DNA of 64,000 nt from Cercis canadensis (Eukaryota; Streptophyta; Magnoliopsida; Fabales; Fabaceae). Every line of letters begins with the position of its first letter. The first letter of the stretch is position 1. Positions 60,701 to 64,000 of the stretch are shown piece by piece. A program made the translations under genes and the position numbers. The notes beneath the pieces are model-generated. The model searched no databases. It was not told the origin of the DNA and saw only the letters and a program-made list of their open reading frames with translations. The DNA is taken from positions 31,071 through 95,070 of the forward strand of contig QAOA01004398.1 of assembly GCA_003255065.1 (NCBI GenBank). Direction: 5' to 3'.

Positions 60701-62563
60701 TTTTTTTAGATAATTCTATGTAGATGGTAAATAAATCGGATTAATGAACATCTCTAAAAAACACAAGCTAAATATAAGGCTTTAATACATGCCCCATTAT
60801 ATAAACAAATATGGAGCGGATATCATTCCTAACATTTAAATAAAACACATTTCACATCAAATCAAAATTATATATGTTGAAATAGAGACAGACATACAGA
60901 TAGGTGGATTTTTCATATTTATTCCATTGAACAAATAAACTATTATATAGAACCTTAAACTGCTCGAGTATAATATATAAAATGACATATAGATGTGAAC
61001 CTAATAAAAAGTATATACCTTCAATTTCAAGATAAATAGTAAAAATAACAATAAAATTCACAGGTGATAAACTTACATTGAATTCAAATGGTGCACTTTT
61101 GGTTATGATTTGTTATTTTATGAAATAAATGAAAGTAAGGAGCCATGTGCTTAAATACAAACTTTGTATTTAGTTTCGGTTTTTGGTAAGATTCACCAAG
61201 TAGAAAGTGCTTAAATACGAACTTTGTATTTAGTTTCAGGTTTTGGTAAGATTCACCAAGTAGAATCAAGTATTTAGTTGACTACAATTATAAATATAGA
61301 GAGCAAATTCATTTTTTCTTTTGAATGTCAAATAAAGAACCTTATAGTTTGAGAACTGTAACAATCATGACCCAAATGGTCCTTGCAACATAAACAAAAT
61401 AGGAAAACTCAACATTTTATGTGTTAAAGAGTAATATAGATAATAGAAAACTAAATTACAGATATAGATAATAAAAAAGTATACACCATAGTAAGAATCA
61501 TAATTGAAAAACACACAACAATATAAAAAATGTGAGACAGGGAAAGCACAATAAGAGGGGGAGACACATGAACCTTTTTTTCTCTTGGAAAACCAAAGTA
61601 GAAAAGTCTATTCATCATACAAAATGACAAATCTAAGCTATATGGTTTATTTTACCTTCTACTGGTTTGCACAGATAATGAAATTTAGCATTTTCTCCTC
61701 TTCAATCAAGAGAGACATGGTAAGGAAGGCGTGCATCTTCTATAATTTTTAAAATTTGTCCAACTATGGTTAGATGCAATTATGTGCTTGAATTGAATTT
61801 GGACACCAAATGATGATCACAACTATGGTGAAAAAATAGAAAGTGCAACCACATAGAAGAAAAAATTATGCAATAAATGAAGGAAAAGTTAATATCTCAT
61901 CGGCATCCATTGTGTGAAATTAAGGAAAAAAAATGATTAATCTTACTAACTTATGGATGCTTCTAGTTTCTAACAGACACCTGAAAATTGCTGTCATATA
62001 TAACATGAAAATGGTAAGATAAACAAACAATCTTGTTTAAGAATGAATGCAGAAATAGAGTGAATTTAAAAACTAAATAAGTAATAAAATTTGGAGGTGA
62101 GAAACTTACATTGAATTCAAATGGTGCACATCTGTGGAGATAGACTGAAATAAAAATTCCTGCATAGTCAAATGGAGGCAGCCATGGGTTTCTTTTTTAT
62201 TTATAAACAGAATGATGGTAAGCATAAGAAACTCTATCAGCAATAAAATTTAGAATTCCTTCAAATTAGTGTTGCAATCGTTTAAATTAGAGCTATGACC
62301 ATGATTAAGTTATTGGCCAATTATGCTATTAAGTTTCAGTTATGATTTCTTATTTTATTGAATAAATCAAAGTGAAGAGCCATGTGCTTAAATACAAACT
62401 TTGTACGTAGTTTCCGTTTTTGGTCAGATTCACCGAGTATAATCAATTATTTATTAAACTGCAATTATAAATATATATAGGGAATGATGGAATTTAAATT
62501 CAAAAAAATCCAAAACGATTTCAACCTCTCAAACTTTTTCAATTCCTGTTTCTTATGAATGTC
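60701..62563 (-). repeat. Helitron C 5' region with internal repeats
   Basis: CATTGAATTCAAATGGTGCAC starts near 61077 and 62110. In addition, a 60-bp tandem duplication (units at 61147 and 61207, beginning GTGCTTAAATAC) is unique to this copy. Confidence 0.88.
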
Positions 62564-64000
62564 AGTTTAATTGGAAATCGAATTTAAAAAGTCTAGATAT
62601 CATACTAAATGACAAATATAAGGTATCTAATGTATTGTACCTTCAAATGGTTCGCACAGATAATGAAATTTAGCATTTTCCCTAATTTAATCAAGAGAGA
62701 CATGGTAACAAAAACATGCATCCTTTTTATCTTTGAAAATTTCTTCAACTATGGTCAGATTTAATAATGTGCTCGGATAGAATTTGAACACGACCTGATG
62801 AACACGACTATGGTGAAATAATAGAAACTTGCAACCAAATAATAGAAAACATTATGCCAGAAAGGAAGGAAAAGATAATAATTCATCGGACTTCTAACAG
62901 GGTGGTGTGCGCTTATCCAAAAGCTATGAGTACTTCCATAAATAATAATGATTTTCGTACAAATAATATGAAGATAATGAAAGGAGAAAAGACAATAGCC
63001 AGAATAAAGCTGTTCATGTTAACAACCAGCTAATTATGATGTGCAATTTCATGTTATAAACCATACAGAACATGAAACATGCAAAGGTTATTAGCAGACA
63101 AAATAAGTAATTTTCAAGCTACATAAAAAAAAGAAAAATAGCTTTTCAATATATAGTGAACCATACCTTTTATCCCAAAAAATCAAGTGTGCTTATACTT
63201 ATGAGTAGAGTGAATTGCAAAGGGGATGGAAAAGGATGTTGTCATTGTAGGCCTCTACTTATAGCCAAGTGTGGAGCAATAAACCCTATTTTTCATTAAT
63301 TATAATATCTGTAAATCAGCCCTATAGAAATATTATCATTGAAATTAAAAAATATAATTCAATGGCTGATTGTATAACCAAAAGGTCAACATAATTACAA
63401 ATTAATCACACATCTCCAATTAACATTCATATTATTAAATTTATTTAAAAGTTTCCAATCATCATTAATAGTAATTTTTTAAATTCAATTATTTCATTAC
63501 AAAACAGAATTTTCGAATATTATAGTTGTTGAAATAACAAAGAAGAGAATAGATATCTCATACAACTTTGAACTCCTTTCTATTCCATACTTACTTGGTA
63601 GCACTAAAATTTAGTGCTATATAAGAACAGTTCATGAAACCCTCCTATAACCGAAATTGAAGAAACTTGGTGAACCCTTGTGAGGAAATTATATTCCTAA
63701 GCATGACAATGGAGTGGGATGGGGGCAGACAACAAAACAAGAGTAACATACCAAATAAAAAACAAAACAATTGCACCAAAAATATTTACAATCTAAATAA
63801 GAAAATATACCAACATAAAAGGAATGGCATTTTTACCTACGATGACTGCCCACAAAATAATTAGAAACCTACAGCACAAAAAAGAAAATAGAACATGAAA
63901 CGTGCAAAGGTTATTAGCAGACAAAATAAGTAATTTCCAAGATACATAAAAAACAGAAAAATAGCTTTTCAATATAGTGAACCATACCTTTTATCCCAAA
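62564..64000. repeat. Diverged subterminal repeat and further direct repeats
   Basis: 62575-62960 is a weaker copy of the region seen at about 52005-52330 (AATGACAAAT..AAGGTAT, AATGAAATTTAGCATTTTCCC). Then a block of about 110 bases (GAACATGAAAC(A/G)TGCAAAGG ... ATACCTTTTATCCCAAA) occurs at about 63068-63180 and again at 63891-64000, where the window ends. No coding frame is recognised. Confidence 0.7.

Larger units (their letters stand above)
53596..62563 (-). mobile_element. Helitron copy C, 3' end in gap
   Basis: Same exon plan as copies A and B from the late Pif1 motifs to the 5' AT-rich region. Close similarity to copy B ends at about 62563, where another diverged subterminal repeat begins, so the 5' boundary is uncertain. 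Confidence 0.88.

Noticed and set aside
18452-62563. Replication protein A or OTU protease genes sometimes carried by plant Helitrons
   Set aside because: I looked through the coding stretches of all three copies and found only Rep, zinc-finger and Pif1 parts; no captured host gene is recognisable.
1-64000. CRISPR arrays, riboswitches, tRNA or rRNA genes
   Set aside because: None seen by eye; the regular repeats are LTRs, Helitron copies, palindrome clusters and microsatellites. A tRNAscan or Rfam search would settle the RNA genes.

Overview
The window is nuclear DNA of a flowering plant, most likely a eudicot. The evidence is spliced host genes with plant-only functions (a chloroplast twin-arginine translocase subunit, TatC), AT-rich intergenic DNA, and plant-type Ty1/copia, Ty3/gypsy (Athila) and Helitron elements. 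There is no bacterial-type operon, rRNA, tRNA or CRISPR array that I can recognise. The species cannot be read from the sequence.

Layout. 1-4804: a Ty1/copia element on + lacking its 5' LTR within the window, with a gag-pol frame broken by three stops and a one-base deletion. 4805-6169: intron remnant and final exon of a cyclin-D1-binding-protein (GCIP/CCNDBP1)-like gene on +. 7355-11501: a complete four-exon TATC gene on -, convergent with it. 11502-18040: AT-rich intergenic DNA with a diverged Helitron terminus, degenerate tandem repeats, an assembly gap (15224-15624) and a perfect nested hairpin. 18041-64000: a head-to-tail array of three related autonomous-type Helitrons, all read on the - strand. 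Copy A spans 18452-20607 plus 35049-42733, copy B 43161-53169, and copy C runs from inside the 53170-53595 gap to about 62563 and perhaps beyond. Copy A is split by a 14.4-kb Athila retrotransposon (20608-35048) flanked by the 5-bp duplication ATAGC.

How the parts work together. Each Helitron encodes, over about ten exons, one RepHel-type protein: an N-terminal part, a zinc-finger segment, the HUH/Y2 rolling-circle replication initiator, and a Pif1-type superfamily 1 helicase. It ends at a GC hairpin followed by CTAG. Every copy carries its own stops, frameshifts or lost splice donors, so none should be autonomous. The Athila has 1580-bp LTRs, a tRNA-Asp primer site, gag, protease, RT, RNase H and integrase, and a separate ATHILA ORF-1/envelope-position frame; it too is broken by several point lesions. 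TATC is the only gene that appears complete. The cyclin-D1-binding-protein gene has its last exon here, with the copia lying upstream in what appears to be its intron.

The most interesting structures are the Helitron array, whose copies share about 0.4 kb of sequence beyond the 3' terminus; the clustered ACACGGCCGTGT palindromes in the Athila LTRs and interior; and the duplicated internal exon of the Helitron gene. Single Ns at 12228, 42733 and 55404 look like contig joins, so adjacency across them needs checking. Counts of differences between repeat copies were made by eye and are approximate.
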